Assembly (NCBI GenBank): GCA_003389325.1
Contig: QQVE01000019.1
Location: 1 to 39,361 of the forward strand
Source: Planctomycetota bacterium
GTDB lineage: Bacteria > Planctomycetota > Planctomycetia > Pirellulales > PALSA-1355
Length of the DNA stretch: 39,361 bases
Reading direction: 5' to 3'
Translations under genes and position numbers: made by a program
Part shown: piece by piece, positions 1 through 7,854 of the stretch
How the letters are laid out: every line of letters starts with the position of its first letter
Numbering within the stretch: the first letter of the stretch is position 1
Notes under the pieces: generated by a model
Told to the model about the DNA's origin: nothing
The model's database searches: none
What the model saw: only the letters and a program-made list of their open reading frames with translations

Positions 1-47
1 CGTGTGCTGCTTCCGCTCCGGCTACGCCTCCGCTCCAGCAGCACACG
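1..47. repeat. Inverted repeat at the left edge of the window
   Basis: Bases 1-10 are the exact reverse complement of bases 38-47, with a 27-base C-rich loop between them. The arms may extend beyond the window on the left. It lies at the very 5' end of the open frame of the TOPRIM protein, where the predicted residues no longer look like that family. This suggests an intergenic hairpin or a junction rather than true coding sequence. Confidence 0.55.
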
Positions 48-988
48 CGAAGACAAAAAGAAGAACCTTTATCCCGACCCGTACCTTCATAACCCCTGGT
101 ACAGAAAATCAAAGCTCGTCAGGGGGTCGCGTAACGGTCGTGCGTCTCTCAAGGCAGGGCCGGCGATTCATCGGGCATCTTGTGAATGACGAGGAACTGC
201 GCGAGGCAGTGCGGAATCCGCGGACAAGGACTGAGGCAATACTCGACGGAGTCTTTTCTAGGGGGATTGTGCTTGTCGAGAGTGAGGGTGACCGGGAGGT
301 GTACCAAGCGGCATCGGAGTCAATTGACGACTATCCAGCAAGGGAAGTTCACTTCGTTCCCGTCGGCGGGACTGGTGGTTTTGTTGCACCATTGCGGTTT
401 TACAGTGCGCTGCGAATTCCAGCTGCCGTGATCGTTGACCTTGATGCACTAGTTGACTCGGAAAAGGTCGCCGACATCGCAGAGGCTCTCACCGGTGCGT
501 CAAGCGACATGCACGACCTCATAGAGAAGCAAAGAGATCTTGCGGAAGGAATTAGGAACCAACCCCCAACTTTCACCGAATCCGACGCAAGGGAGCGGCT
601 CGAGCAATTGTCGAGGCAGAAACTCGATTGGCGAAATGGCGATGACAATCTGCTACGCCGGCAATTGGCCGAGTTGAGCGGAATAGTGAAGCGGGTTCGG
701 AGACTCAAGGAAGGTGGGGTGTCTGCGTACAAGGATGATCCTGAGATTTACTCGCTATTGAATGAGGTGGTAGACGGGTTCGCTCAGGTCGGTCTGTTCT
801 TCGTTCCTGTTGGACAACTTGAGGACTGGGTCGTGCAATTGATGGCCGATGTTCCGAAACGGGGCACATCAAAGACAGATCGCGCAGCGATTGCCGCGGA
901 TTGCATTCGAGCGGCAACTGACAACAGCGGCGACGTTTGGGCGTTCACACGACGAGTACTTGACTATCTGAGGGCGGCTAGGAAGTGA
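2..988 (+). CDS. OLD-family TOPRIM nuclease/ATPase, C-terminal part (5' incomplete)
   Basis: The frame is open from the window edge, so the true start is not visible; a GTG at 140 is a possible internal start. Residues about 44-85 resemble the end of an OLD-type ATPase. Residues 88-150 are a TOPRIM fold: the first acidic motif is VESEGD (E93) and the second is IVDLDAL (D146, D148). Near the end, GQLEDW matches the conserved glycine-leucine-glutamate element of OLD proteins. TOPRIM domains of this family bind metal and cleave DNA, usually fused to an N-terminal AAA/SMC-like ATPase, and are often anti-phage. No Walker motifs are in the window; they lie upstream or have been lost. Residues 1-40 look unlike the family and include the terminal inverted repeat, so this may be a truncated remnant. 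Codon use is clearly less GC-rich than most genes here. Confidence 0.7.
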   Translation: MCCFRSGYASAPAAHAKTKRRTFIPTRTFITPGTENQSSSGGRVTVVRLSRQGRRFIGHLVNDEELREAVRNPRTRTEAILDGVFSRGIVLVESEGDREVYQAASESIDDYPAREVHFVPVGGTGGFVAPLRFYSALRIPAAVIVDLDALVDSEKVADIAEALTGASSDMHDLIEKQRDLAEGIRNQPPTFTESDARERLEQLSRQKLDWRNGDDNLLRRQLAELSGIVKRVRRLKEGGVSAYKDDPEIYSLLNEVVDGFAQVGLFFVPVGQLEDWVVQLMADVPKRGTSKTDRAAIAADCIRAATDNSGDVWAFTRRVLDYLRAARK

Positions 989-1155
989 GCTCGTGCGCTC
1001 ATTTTCATGAGCCAAGGCGTGGTCGAATCGATTTCATTGTTGGAGCGGGGCAGGGGAGGCCCGTGATGGTGCGTTTGCTACTAGGCAACGACCCACAACG
1101 GACGTTGCACACAGACGATACATGAAGTGAGATAACGATCATCGGTGAGATCGCA

Positions 1156-1767
1156 ATGACCTTTGAAGAATTAGCAAAGCAGCCGTTTTGGATTGCTGTT
1201 CCTTCGGTTCTTTGGTTCGTCTTTGGTGTCGTCTTGCTCCTCGTGCTTCGTAGGCAGATCGCGCAGCTCTCGTTCAGCTTGGTTGAGCGTCTTAAATCCG
1301 GCGCTGCGATCAAGCTTGGCGGCATTGAGGTTGGTGAGATTATGTCTGTCCCGAGCGCATCGGAACTTTCGAAGGCGAATAATCACTTCACCGTGGCTGA
1401 CACTGGCGAGCGTGAGAAGGATCGGAGCGTGTACTACGAGCGTTGTCGCGGAGTCATGCTAGTACACAAGATCTTTCGGTCAAATGTGCCCGATCAGACT
1501 TATGACGCTCTCGTCTACGTTATCCCTCATGGTTCGTTCTCGCTCGCTGGTGTAACGAGCGTTGAGTACTACTTCGGGAAGATGTGGAAATCGAGAATAT
1601 TTGCCTCCTCTGATCGGGCGCGCGGGTTTCCGATTTTAGTTTCGGCGTATGGGTCTTTTCTCTGCGCCGCTAAGGTCGTGTTTAACGATGGCGAGTCAGT
1701 CATTACTCATCGCTATATTGACTTCGAAATGGGGGCATTCGCTCCAATATTGAAGCATGATGCTTAG
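1156..1767 (+). CDS. Membrane-anchored pYEATS-domain protein
   Basis: The protein has 203 residues. Residues 11-31 form one hydrophobic helix followed by basic residues, which predicts an N-terminal membrane anchor. Residues about 40-62 form a short linker containing GAAIKLGGIEVG, a kind of segment often seen after membrane anchors. Residues 101-190 match the prokaryotic YEATS-like (pYEATS) beta-sandwich: a VHKIFRS strand, YDALVYVIPH, the signature TSVEYYFGKMW, then SSDRARGFPI and AYGSFLCAAKVVFNDG. pYEATS proteins were proposed from comparative genomics as sensor modules in bacterial conflict systems; the ligand is unknown. The ATG at 1156 follows a GGTGAG-like ribosome site. It lies 167 bases after the TOPRIM gene on the same strand and shares its lower GC. 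The family call is by eye, and no partner effector is visible to the right. Confidence 0.7.
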   Translation: MTFEELAKQPFWIAVPSVLWFVFGVVLLLVLRRQIAQLSFSLVERLKSGAAIKLGGIEVGEIMSVPSASELSKANNHFTVADTGEREKDRSVYYERCRGVMLVHKIFRSNVPDQTYDALVYVIPHGSFSLAGVTSVEYYFGKMWKSRIFASSDRARGFPILVSAYGSFLCAAKVVFNDGESVITHRYIDFEMGAFAPILKHDA

Positions 1768-1885
1768 CTGTCGAAGCCGTTGCCGCCCTGACGAGCCCGC
1801 GGGTGGCGCCGACAACTTTGTTGCCGGGGTGCCGGAGGCACAAGCGGTGCCCGCGCACGCGCGGGGGCTCGAGTCAGTCGCCGGT

Positions 1886-2356
1886 TCAGCGTGAAGTGAT
1901 GCGCAGGTAGTAGCCGTCAGGGTCGGCGACGCGGAAGTCCGTGAGGCCCCAGGGGTGCTGGCGCAGGGGGGAGAGGATGCGTTTGTAGCCGGTCGCGTTG
2001 ACTTCGTCGAAGAACGCTTGCACGTTGTCCACTTCCAGGACGATCTCCACGCCCAGGCCACGGCGGCAGTTCTGCACTTCGGGGTTGAAATGGTGCTTCG
2101 GGGGCAGGCCGGCCGCCGGTCCCAGCGCAATCAGCACCGAGCCGGAGCGAACGGGCACGCAGTTGGGTTGCCCCTTTTGTTGCTCGAAGCCCAGGACGTT
2201 CGTGTAGAAGTCGATGGACTGCTGCATGTCGCTCACGAACAGTTCGAGCCGCAGGGTCGTGCCCTGTGGCTTCCCCTGCTTGGCGTCGTCGCCGGCCGCG
2301 GAGTTGACGCCGACGAGAAGAGCGATGGCGAGGCAAAGAGCAAACCTCATGGGCAA
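1886..2356 (-). CDS. Exported VOC (glyoxalase/bleomycin-resistance fold) protein
   Basis: The 156-residue protein begins with a signal peptide (about residues 1-22, hydrophobic core LCLAIALLVGV, AAG cleavage region). Residues 33-156 form a single vicinal-oxygen-chelate unit: RLELFVSDMQQSIDFY opens the first beta-alpha-beta module and GVEIVLEVDNVQAFFDEV opens the second, ending DPDGYYLRI. Acidic residues sit at the usual metal positions of both modules. VOC proteins bind metals and act as isomerases, dioxygenases or antibiotic binders; the substrate cannot be inferred. Export is uncommon for this fold. A second in-frame ATG two codons later (2350) could be the start. No operon partner is seen. 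Confidence 0.8.
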   Translation of the reverse strand: MPMRFALCLAIALLVGVNSAAGDDAKQGKPQGTTLRLELFVSDMQQSIDFYTNVLGFEQQKGQPNCVPVRSGSVLIALGPAAGLPPKHHFNPEVQNCRRGLGVEIVLEVDNVQAFFDEVNATGYKRILSPLRQHPWGLTDFRVADPDGYYLRITSR

Positions 2357-2446
2357 TGGTCGTCCCGATGGGGCGCGGCGGTTGAGGAAAGGGGGACGTA
2401 TCCGGAACCGGGCGAAGATCGTGTCTATTAGAAATCGCCTGCGCTG

Positions 2447-3109
2447 CTAATCCGTTCTCCGCCGCAGGGCAACGGATAGCTTGCGCCAGGCAAGGGCCAG
2501 GGCAATCAGTCCGGCCTGGCCCATCATCAGCAGGCTGGCGGGTTCGGGGACGATGGGTCCGAACTCGACGTAGAAACCGGCGTCGGTCTGGGGGGCGCCG
2601 GGGGAGTCGTTCCATTCGCCGCCGCGGGCGGGATCGAATTGCAGGTAGTCTTCGCCGGGATACGGAAACCCGAATTGCGTGTTGTCGTAGTCGTTCGGTT
2701 CGTTGCCGCCCCAGTCGGCGTAGATCAGCGTTTGCCGGTTCGGGTCGGGATACTCTCCCACGAAGAACAACTCGCCCGTTTCGGGTCCAGCCACCCAGCG
2801 CCACTCGCCCTCGACGGCGGCATCGCTGCCGGCCAGCCAGCCGCGTTGATTGAAGTTGCCGATGATGAAGTTGTTCTCCGCCTCGGAAGTGATGGTCGCC
2901 AAGTAGCCCGGCATCCCGTTGTGCGTCATCGACGCGGCCATGTCGAAGGCCTCTTGCCAGGTGGACTCGATGCCGACCCAATTGTAGAAGTGGCCGTTGC
3001 CGCCGTTGGCGACGAGCCATTCGATCGTCGCCCCGCGAGCGCCCGCAGTCAGAAACAAAGCCAGAACAAAGAGGCACGATCCGATTCGCGCCGTCGTCAG
3101 CCGGGTCAT
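2447..3109 (-). CDS. PEP-CTERM sorted C-type-lectin-like protein
   Basis: The 220-residue protein has a signal peptide (about residues 8-26) and a C-type-lectin-like domain (about residues 27-185). This includes WQEAFDMAAS, GYLATITSEAENNFI, GWLAGSDAAVEGEWRW, an EPN motif at residues 137-139 and WND at 166-168, the pair that usually binds calcium and sugar. The C-terminus is a canonical sorting tail: VPEP at 187-190, a hydrophobic helix, then an Arg-rich end. In the exosortase system such tails are cleaved and the protein is delivered to the cell surface. No exosortase gene lies in the window. It probably binds carbohydrate outside the cell; the ligand is unknown. Confidence 0.9.
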   Translation of the reverse strand: MTRLTTARIGSCLFVLALFLTAGARGATIEWLVANGGNGHFYNWVGIESTWQEAFDMAASMTHNGMPGYLATITSEAENNFIIGNFNQRGWLAGSDAAVEGEWRWVAGPETGELFFVGEYPDPNRQTLIYADWGGNEPNDYDNTQFGFPYPGEDYLQFDPARGGEWNDSPGAPQTDAGFYVEFGPIVPEPASLLMMGQAGLIALALAWRKLSVALRRRTD

Positions 3110-3552
3110 GATGTAAAACTCCCGTTGCAGGGTCGAAGGAGGGTGGTCCGATGCAGACGCATCGATAGCGCCGCGCCATGAAGCGAGTGGCAGGACGTCG
3201 TTCGGAGCACAGAGCGTGCTGGAGAGCTCGACTAACTAGCGGCACCAGAGACCAGAAGAACCTCTCTATCAAGTCTCCACGGGCACGGTCCCCGAGTCAA
3301 GCAAGGTGCCGGCGCAAATCGGCCCTGGACACGTGCCGCGGTCGCCGCAGCAATGTTCCGGCGGGCAGGGGAACGGGGTTCTGAAGCGGCGGCGCAAGCC
3401 GGGCCAGGTGCCTCTTGTTGCTTCGCAACACCGACAACGAGTTGTCGGTGGCGCCCGCGGCAATTGGGTGAGAATGCACGCGTCGGAATCGCGGCTGCGC
3501 GGGCGGCGTGGTAAAATTCGGGAAGACCACTCAAGGACTTTGGGGAGTGACG
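3110..3552. other. Non-coding region upstream of the toxin-antitoxin pair
   Basis: These 443 bases carry no convincing gene on either strand. They contain a palindrome at 3429-3450 (listed separately) and a TAAAAT-like -10 element near 3512-3517, about 35 bases before the antitoxin start, without a good -35 partner. The left part should contain the promoter of the lectin gene, but none is clear by eye. Confidence 0.5.
3429..3450. promoter_or_regulatory. Perfect 10-bp palindrome upstream of the toxin-antitoxin pair
   Basis: Bases 3429-3438 and 3441-3450 are exact reverse complements separated by GA, forming an operator-like dyad with core CCGACAAC/GTTGTCGG. It lies about 100 bases upstream of the antitoxin ATG. 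RHH antitoxins usually autorepress through palindromes near their promoter, so an operator role is possible. The distance is long, and a hairpin role is an alternative. Confidence 0.4.
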
Positions 3553-3813
3553 ATGGCCTATCAGTTTCCTCCGGATCTTGCCGAGCGGATCCAGCAGCAG
3601 ATTGCCACGGGTGCGTATGCTTCGGCCGACGACGTGTTGCGCGACGCGCTGGGAGCCTTGGAGCAGTTCGAGCAGGAGAAGCGAACCCGCTGGCACGAGC
3701 GCAATCGCCTGGCTGTCGAGCAGAGCGAGCAAGGCCTGTCGAAGCCGCTCGACGATGCCCGCGTGCTGGCGCGGCTGCGCGAACGGCTCGCCCAGGAAGG
3801 AATTCTCGACTAG
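3553..3813 (+). CDS. ParD-like ribbon-helix-helix antitoxin
   Basis: The ATG at 3553 follows a GGGGAG ribosome site at 3542-3547, so this start is preferred over in-frame codons further upstream. The 86-residue product opens with the short beta strand and helices of an RHH antitoxin: FPPDLAERIQQQIATGAYAS, then ADDVLRDALGALEQFE. This is the usual ParD pattern of a strand followed by G-x-Y-x-S and a helix. The charged, likely disordered C-terminal half would wrap the toxin. It ends directly against the toxin start (stop 3811-3813, ATG 3814), typical of translational coupling. It would neutralise the toxin and repress its own promoter. Confidence 0.85.
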   Translation: MAYQFPPDLAERIQQQIATGAYASADDVLRDALGALEQFEQEKRTRWHERNRLAVEQSEQGLSKPLDDARVLARLRERLAQEGILD

Positions 3814-4117
3814 ATGAGCCGAGCGGTTTGGACGCCCGTGGCCGAATCGGACCTCGACGAGATCCTGTTCTACATCGCCTTCGTCGACCGCAGTCCCGCA
3901 ACCGGCGAACGCATCTATTTCGAGATTCGGAACCGGGTTGCCGCGAAAGCGGAGAAGGGGGCTGTCAGGTCATCGGCATCCAGACGCGCCAAGAGGCTGG
4001 AGCTATTTCAAGCACTACCGCTGGCTTGTGTTCTACCAGCCACACGCAGATGGGATTGAGGTAATGCGGGTTGTTGATGCGGTTCGCGACCTGCCGCGCG
4101 AACCAGGCGACGTTTAG
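3814..4117 (+). pseudogene. ParE/RelE-type toxin gene, frameshifted
   Basis: The first frame gives MSRAVWTPVAESDLDEILFY and continues to EKG, the N-terminal half of a ParE toxin. It then runs out of homology and would stop at 4059. From about 3962 the next frame (+1) supplies the missing half: HRHPDAPRGWSYFKHYRWLV, then FYQP, GIEVMRVVDAVRDL, with a stop at 4115-4117. Removing one G from the run of five at 3957-3961 joins both halves into a normal 100-residue toxin. ParE toxins poison gyrase, while RelE relatives cut mRNA; which applies is not decidable here. The shift may be a real inactivation, a slippery-run variant or an assembly error. Confidence 0.85.
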
Positions 4118-4145
4118 CGTGTGCTTCTCGTGATCGGCTCACCGA

Positions 4146-4360
4146 CTAGGTCGTCGAATCTGACGACCAGGGATCGCCGGGGTCGGCCTCGCCGACGGAT
4201 CGCCTGATGAGACGGCGCCAGCAGTACTGAACGCCCTTGTCGACGAAGGAAGCGCCGGCCAGGCCTGCCACGGCTAGCCAGAAAATGCACACGATGTACG
4301 GTCGAACGATCCCGTGTCCAAATGAAACCGCGTCGAGAATCGCAGGGTCGCCAACGAAAA
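4146..4360 (-). other. Possible remnant or small hydrophobic open frame
   Basis: Minus-strand translation gives a plausible membrane helix (VRPYIVCIFWLAVAGLAGAS) followed by a charged tail ending at a stop near 4146. There is no ATG in frame; a GTG inside the terminator hairpin is the only nearby start. I do not recognise it. It may be the tail of a decayed membrane protein or chance. The rest of 4118-4429 holds only the terminator described separately. Confidence 0.2.
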
Positions 4361-4390
4361 AACCCGCAGCCACGGGCGTGACTGCGGGTT
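4356..4390 (-). terminator. Intrinsic terminator of the coiled-coil gene
   Basis: Bases 4361-4369 (AACCCGCAG) pair perfectly with 4382-4390 around a 12-base loop. On the minus strand the stem is followed at once by a T-run (six A on the plus strand at 4357-4362). It lies 40 bases downstream of the stop codon of the minus-strand gene ending at 4430, exactly where a rho-independent terminator is expected. Confidence 0.85.
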
Positions 4391-4429
4391 CAAGACGCTC
4401 GCTCTTGTGCTTCCACTCACCATCTCCAC

Positions 4430-5587
4430 TCACCGGCCCAACTGCGAGGTGCTCGTATTGGCCAGGCGGTTGATCTGGGTTTGGAAGTTCTTGGGCACGT
4501 CGGTCCGCAGGGCCTGGTCGATCTTGGAGATCGGCGATTGCAGGCGGGACAGGGCCGACGACAGGCCGTTGAGCTTGCCGCTCAGGGCGGACAACTCTCG
4601 CGGCAGCTTGATCGTCAGGCTTTTCTTGGGAAGCACCGGCTTCAGGATCTTTTGGGCCAGGGCCTGCAGCGGCTTCACGGCGATGTCGATCACCTTGCCG
4701 GGCGATTCCAGGATCTGACGTACTGAAACCGACACCTTCACGGGGAACTTGATCGAGATGCGCTTGTTCATCACCTTGCTCAGCTTGCGAGCCACGTCGT
4801 CGGCCTTGGCCAGGTCGCGATCGAGCTTGGTGACCGAGCTCTTGGCCCGGCTGACGCCGTTGAGCGTGCTGGCCAGTGCGGCGAAATCGCGATCGACGTT
4901 GCCCAGCGAGCGGTCGAGATTCGAGACCATCTGGCTGACGGGCCGAATCGTCTGTTGCACGCCCCGAGCGATCGACTCCAGCGCCCGTGCTTCCGAGCGG
5001 CGGTTGCCGCGGCCTTCGACAAAGCTGCGCAACTGGGCCAGCTTGCTGCGGGCTTGCCGCGTCTGGGCGGCGACGCCGCGAAGCTGCGAGAGCTTTGTCT
5101 CGAGCTTGCCTTCGACGCTCTTGAGACGGCTGATCATCGGCTTGACGTACTTGCGGTCGGCCTCTTCGGCCTTGACGCGCAGCTTGTGCACTTGCGTCTG
5201 CACGTTGGCCAGGGCCTTCGACAGCGGCTTGAGCAACCGCAGTTGCGGGATACGCACCAGCGAGTCGACCTCGCGCTTGATGCGGCTGATCTTGCCTTCG
5301 AGCTTGGCCAGGGCCTTGATCATGTACTGCACGTTCTGGGCGGCCTTGCGGGCCGACTCGACCGACTTCTCCGTGCGGTGGAGCTTGGCGATCAGGGCGT
5401 CGAGCGCGTTCTGCGTGCTGCGCAGCTCGCCATCGAGCCGCGAGGTGTTGGGCAGGCTCGACGATGAGCGGTTGCTCGATTGCGGGCGGCCGGCGGTGAC
5501 GAACATCGCGGGCTGGGCGGCCACGGCGGCGGCTTGGGTCAGTAGGACGACGGCGGCGGTGAGCGAGAAGGCGAAGTGGCGGGTCAT
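4430..5587 (-). CDS. Exported coiled-coil protein of unknown function
   Basis: The ATG at 5587 is chosen because a GGAAAGGA ribosome site precedes it and a typical signal peptide follows (residues 1-24, core FSLTAAVVLLTQAAAVAA). An upstream in-frame start would put non-signal sequence first. The mature protein, about 360 residues, is almost entirely heptad-rich helix with repeated K/R, L and A: LDGELRSTQNALDALIAKLH, LKSVEGKLETKLSQL, LAKADDVARKLSKVMNKR. A central segment (VSVSVRQILESPGKVIDIAV) is less helical. No catalytic motif is seen. It probably forms a long periplasmic or surface rod; function unknown. It appears to be monocistronic and ends at a strong terminator. Confidence 0.8.
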   Translation of the reverse strand: MTRHFAFSLTAAVVLLTQAAAVAAQPAMFVTAGRPQSSNRSSSSLPNTSRLDGELRSTQNALDALIAKLHRTEKSVESARKAAQNVQYMIKALAKLEGKISRIKREVDSLVRIPQLRLLKPLSKALANVQTQVHKLRVKAEEADRKYVKPMISRLKSVEGKLETKLSQLRGVAAQTRQARSKLAQLRSFVEGRGNRRSEARALESIARGVQQTIRPVSQMVSNLDRSLGNVDRDFAALASTLNGVSRAKSSVTKLDRDLAKADDVARKLSKVMNKRISIKFPVKVSVSVRQILESPGKVIDIAVKPLQALAQKILKPVLPKKSLTIKLPRELSALSGKLNGLSSALSRLQSPISKIDQALRTDVPKNFQTQINRLANTSTSQLGR

Positions 5588-5952
5588 GATTCGGTCCTTT
5601 CCAGTGCGGTGTGGGTCTCCGGTTTCCGGCGGCCGCAAACGCTCGCGGCTCGGCCTTCACACAAACTGGCGAGAGAAGGGGGCGAAGCCCGTAAAAGATT
5701 TCCGAAGTTCTTGCCGCGGGGGCGAATTTGCCGGGAAAAAGCGGCGAAAACGGGGTGTGGAGCGGGGCAGGTCGCGGGGGAGACCGCCGGCGAACATGGC
5801 GAAGAATCCTCGAAGCGCGTTGGCGACGGGGGGCGATGGGCTGCGACGGCTCACGGAGTGAGCCTGCTACTTTACGGAATGTTGCAGGCTCACTCCGTGA
5901 GCCGTTAAGCAGAAGTGCCGGAAGGCGTTGCCTGCAGAAGGGCGGGGCGGGG
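5588..5952. other. Non-coding spacer with a long perfect hairpin
   Basis: No supported gene. The right half contains the 22-bp inverted repeat at 5846-5905. The left half is GC-rich, with stretches such as GGGAAAAAGCGGCGAAAA but no recognisable promoter; it should include the promoter of the coiled-coil gene. Confidence 0.5.
5846..5905. repeat. 22-bp perfect inverted repeat
   Basis: Bases 5846-5867 are the exact reverse complement of 5884-5905, with a 16-base loop. The arm core is GGCTCACGGAGTGAGCC, itself partly palindromic. It lies 47 bases past the stop of the Ser/Thr kinase gene and could act as its transcript end. There is no T-run, so a classic intrinsic terminator is unlikely. Only one copy was seen in the window. 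Confidence 0.8.
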
Positions 5953-7842
5953 CTAGTGGCGGCGGAGGAGGAGGGCGACCAGGGCGAACACGCCGCCCAG
6001 GACGAGGCCCATCCAGCCGAAGGCTTCGAGCAGGCCGGCGCGGGTCCGCTCGACGTCATCTTCCAGCGGGCGGATCACTTCGAGAATGCCGCGGACGTCG
6101 CCGGGCCGCCAGTCGGTCTTGGTGCTATCCGGATGCGTGTTGTGGCAATCGCAGCACGACTGCTCCATCCGCATAGCGATGCCGTACCGCAAGGCGGGCG
6201 TGCCGTCGAAGTCGCGGAACTCGTAGTACGACTTGCGGCCGCCGGTTTCGAACGCGCTTAGGGCGGTCAGCTCGAAATCGTCGAGCGGCGGCCGGCCGGC
6301 ACGCGGCTTGAACGGGTACTCGCTCAGCAATCGGGCGGAAGTGCCCGAGCGGGCTTTCGACTGGTTGAGGAACTCGAACAGCTCGATGGTGAAGGTGGCC
6401 GGCGGCTTGAGCTCGGCGGCGGCCACGGGGGCCTTGGTCTTGATGCCGTCGAGCACCTCGGTGTAGTAGCGATGGCCGTGCAGCAGCATCTCGGCCTGTT
6501 GGGCGGCGCTTTGCAACGCCGTGCGTTCGACCAGCACGCGCGAGAGCTGCGAAAGGTAGAGCAGCCCGAACAGGGCGGCCAGCAACAAACCGACCAGCAG
6601 ACTGGCGGGCACCGGGTTGCGGCGGCAGACGCGCCAGAAGCGCTCGGTGCGGGAGAGCGGTCGGGCCACGGTTTGCTCGCCGGCCAGGTAGCGTTTGATG
6701 TCCATCGCCAACTGCCCGGCCGAGGCGTAGCGCCGCTTGGGCTCGCCGCGCAGGGCCATGCTGACAATGTTGTCGAGATCGCCGCGCAGTTGGCGGCGCA
6801 ATTGCTCGGGCGTGGTTTGGCGTTGGGCGGCCACCTCTTCGGCCGGGCGCGTCTTGGGCGTGCCGGAGCTGGCCGTTTCGGTGGGGGAGAGCACGACGCT
6901 GCTAGGCTGAGGCGGCTCGCGCAGCTCGGCGGCGGCGGCCTGGCGCTCGGTGTCGGTGCCGCGGCCGTCGGTCGGGCGGCGACCGGTCAACAGCTCGAAG
7001 AGGAGCACGCCCAGCGAGTAGACGTCGGTGGCCGTGGTAAGCGGTTCGCCGCGCAACTGCTCGGGGCTGGCGTACTCGGGCGTCAGCGCGCGGTAGCCGG
7101 TGCGGGTGGGGTTGATGGTTTCCTCGCCCAGCTCGGGCGAGGTGATCTTGGCGATGCCGAAGTCGATGAGCTTGGGGCGGCCGCGCACGTCGATCAGCAC
7201 GTTGCTGGGCTTCAGGTCGCGGTGGATCACCGTGTGCTGATGGGCGAAGTGGACGACGTTGGCCACCTGGCCGGCCAGGTCGAGCCGCTCGTCGATCGAA
7301 AGCCGGTTCTTGTCGCAGTACTGGTCGATCTGCATGCCCTCAACGTACTCCATCACGAAGTACGGCAGGCCGTCGTCGGTGGTGCCGGCGTCGAGCAGTC
7401 GGGCGATGTTGGCGTGTTGGCCTAGCGCCGCGACGACGCGGATCTCCATGCGGAACTTGCGCAGGATGTCCTCGGTGTCCATGCCGCGCTTGAGCACCTT
7501 GATGGCCACGCGCTGCTTGAAGTCTTCGACGCGGGTGGCCAGGTAGACGTTGCCCATGCCGCCCTGGCCGATGCGCTTGCGCACTTCGTAGACGCCGAGC
7601 CGCACGCCGATCAGCGGATCGCCGGGCTGGAGCGCGGCGGCGGTGGAGGAGAGCACGTTTTCGGGCTCGAGGAAGCTGCCGCTCTCGATCTGGGCTTCGC
7701 TTTCGAGCAGGGCGACGACTTCGCTGCGCAGGGCCTGATCGTCGCCGCAGTGCTCGTCGAGAAAGGCGTCGAGCTGGCCGGGATCGAGCGCCAGGGCCTG
7801 GTCGAACAACTCGCCGACCTTCTTCCAACGCTGGTCACTCAT
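5953..7842 (-). CDS. Ser/Thr protein kinase with C-terminal membrane-flanked c-type haem sensor (DUF3365/Tll0287-like)
   Basis: The 629-residue protein has four parts. Residues 1-55 are the short module (WKKVGELFDQALALDP, then LRSEVVALLESE) that often starts planctomycete kinases encoded beside ECF sigma factors. Residues 85-390 are a complete kinase: glycine loop GQGGMGNVY, K115, HRD with D209, DFG with D227, and a PEYASPEQLRGE activation segment. A membrane helix lies at about 413-430. Residues 436-600 resemble the DUF3365/Tll0287 sensory fold and contain CCDCH (C563, C566, H567), a c-type haem attachment motif. A second helix at 606-626 closes the loop, so the sensor should be outside the cytoplasm and the kinase inside. 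Haem redox state or a gas ligand could therefore control phosphorylation; that is inference. It starts 12 bases after the sigma factor stop, in one operon. Confidence 0.9.
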   Translation of the reverse strand: MSDQRWKKVGELFDQALALDPGQLDAFLDEHCGDDQALRSEVVALLESEAQIESGSFLEPENVLSSTAAALQPGDPLIGVRLGVYEVRKRIGQGGMGNVYLATRVEDFKQRVAIKVLKRGMDTEDILRKFRMEIRVVAALGQHANIARLLDAGTTDDGLPYFVMEYVEGMQIDQYCDKNRLSIDERLDLAGQVANVVHFAHQHTVIHRDLKPSNVLIDVRGRPKLIDFGIAKITSPELGEETINPTRTGYRALTPEYASPEQLRGEPLTTATDVYSLGVLLFELLTGRRPTDGRGTDTERQAAAAELREPPQPSSVVLSPTETASSGTPKTRPAEEVAAQRQTTPEQLRRQLRGDLDNIVSMALRGEPKRRYASAGQLAMDIKRYLAGEQTVARPLSRTERFWRVCRRNPVPASLLVGLLLAALFGLLYLSQLSRVLVERTALQSAAQQAEMLLHGHRYYTEVLDGIKTKAPVAAAELKPPATFTIELFEFLNQSKARSGTSARLLSEYPFKPRAGRPPLDDFELTALSAFETGGRKSYYEFRDFDGTPALRYGIAMRMEQSCCDCHNTHPDSTKTDWRPGDVRGILEVIRPLEDDVERTRAGLLEAFGWMGLVLGGVFALVALLLRRH

Positions 7843-7854
7843 CGGCCACCTCGC

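Noticed and set aside
4146..6059. A 637-residue open frame on the minus strand
   Set aside because: It overlaps the coiled-coil gene in another frame, is Arg/Pro/Gln-rich with no motif, and is a GC-rich shadow. Only its last part (4146-4360) was kept as a weak possibility.
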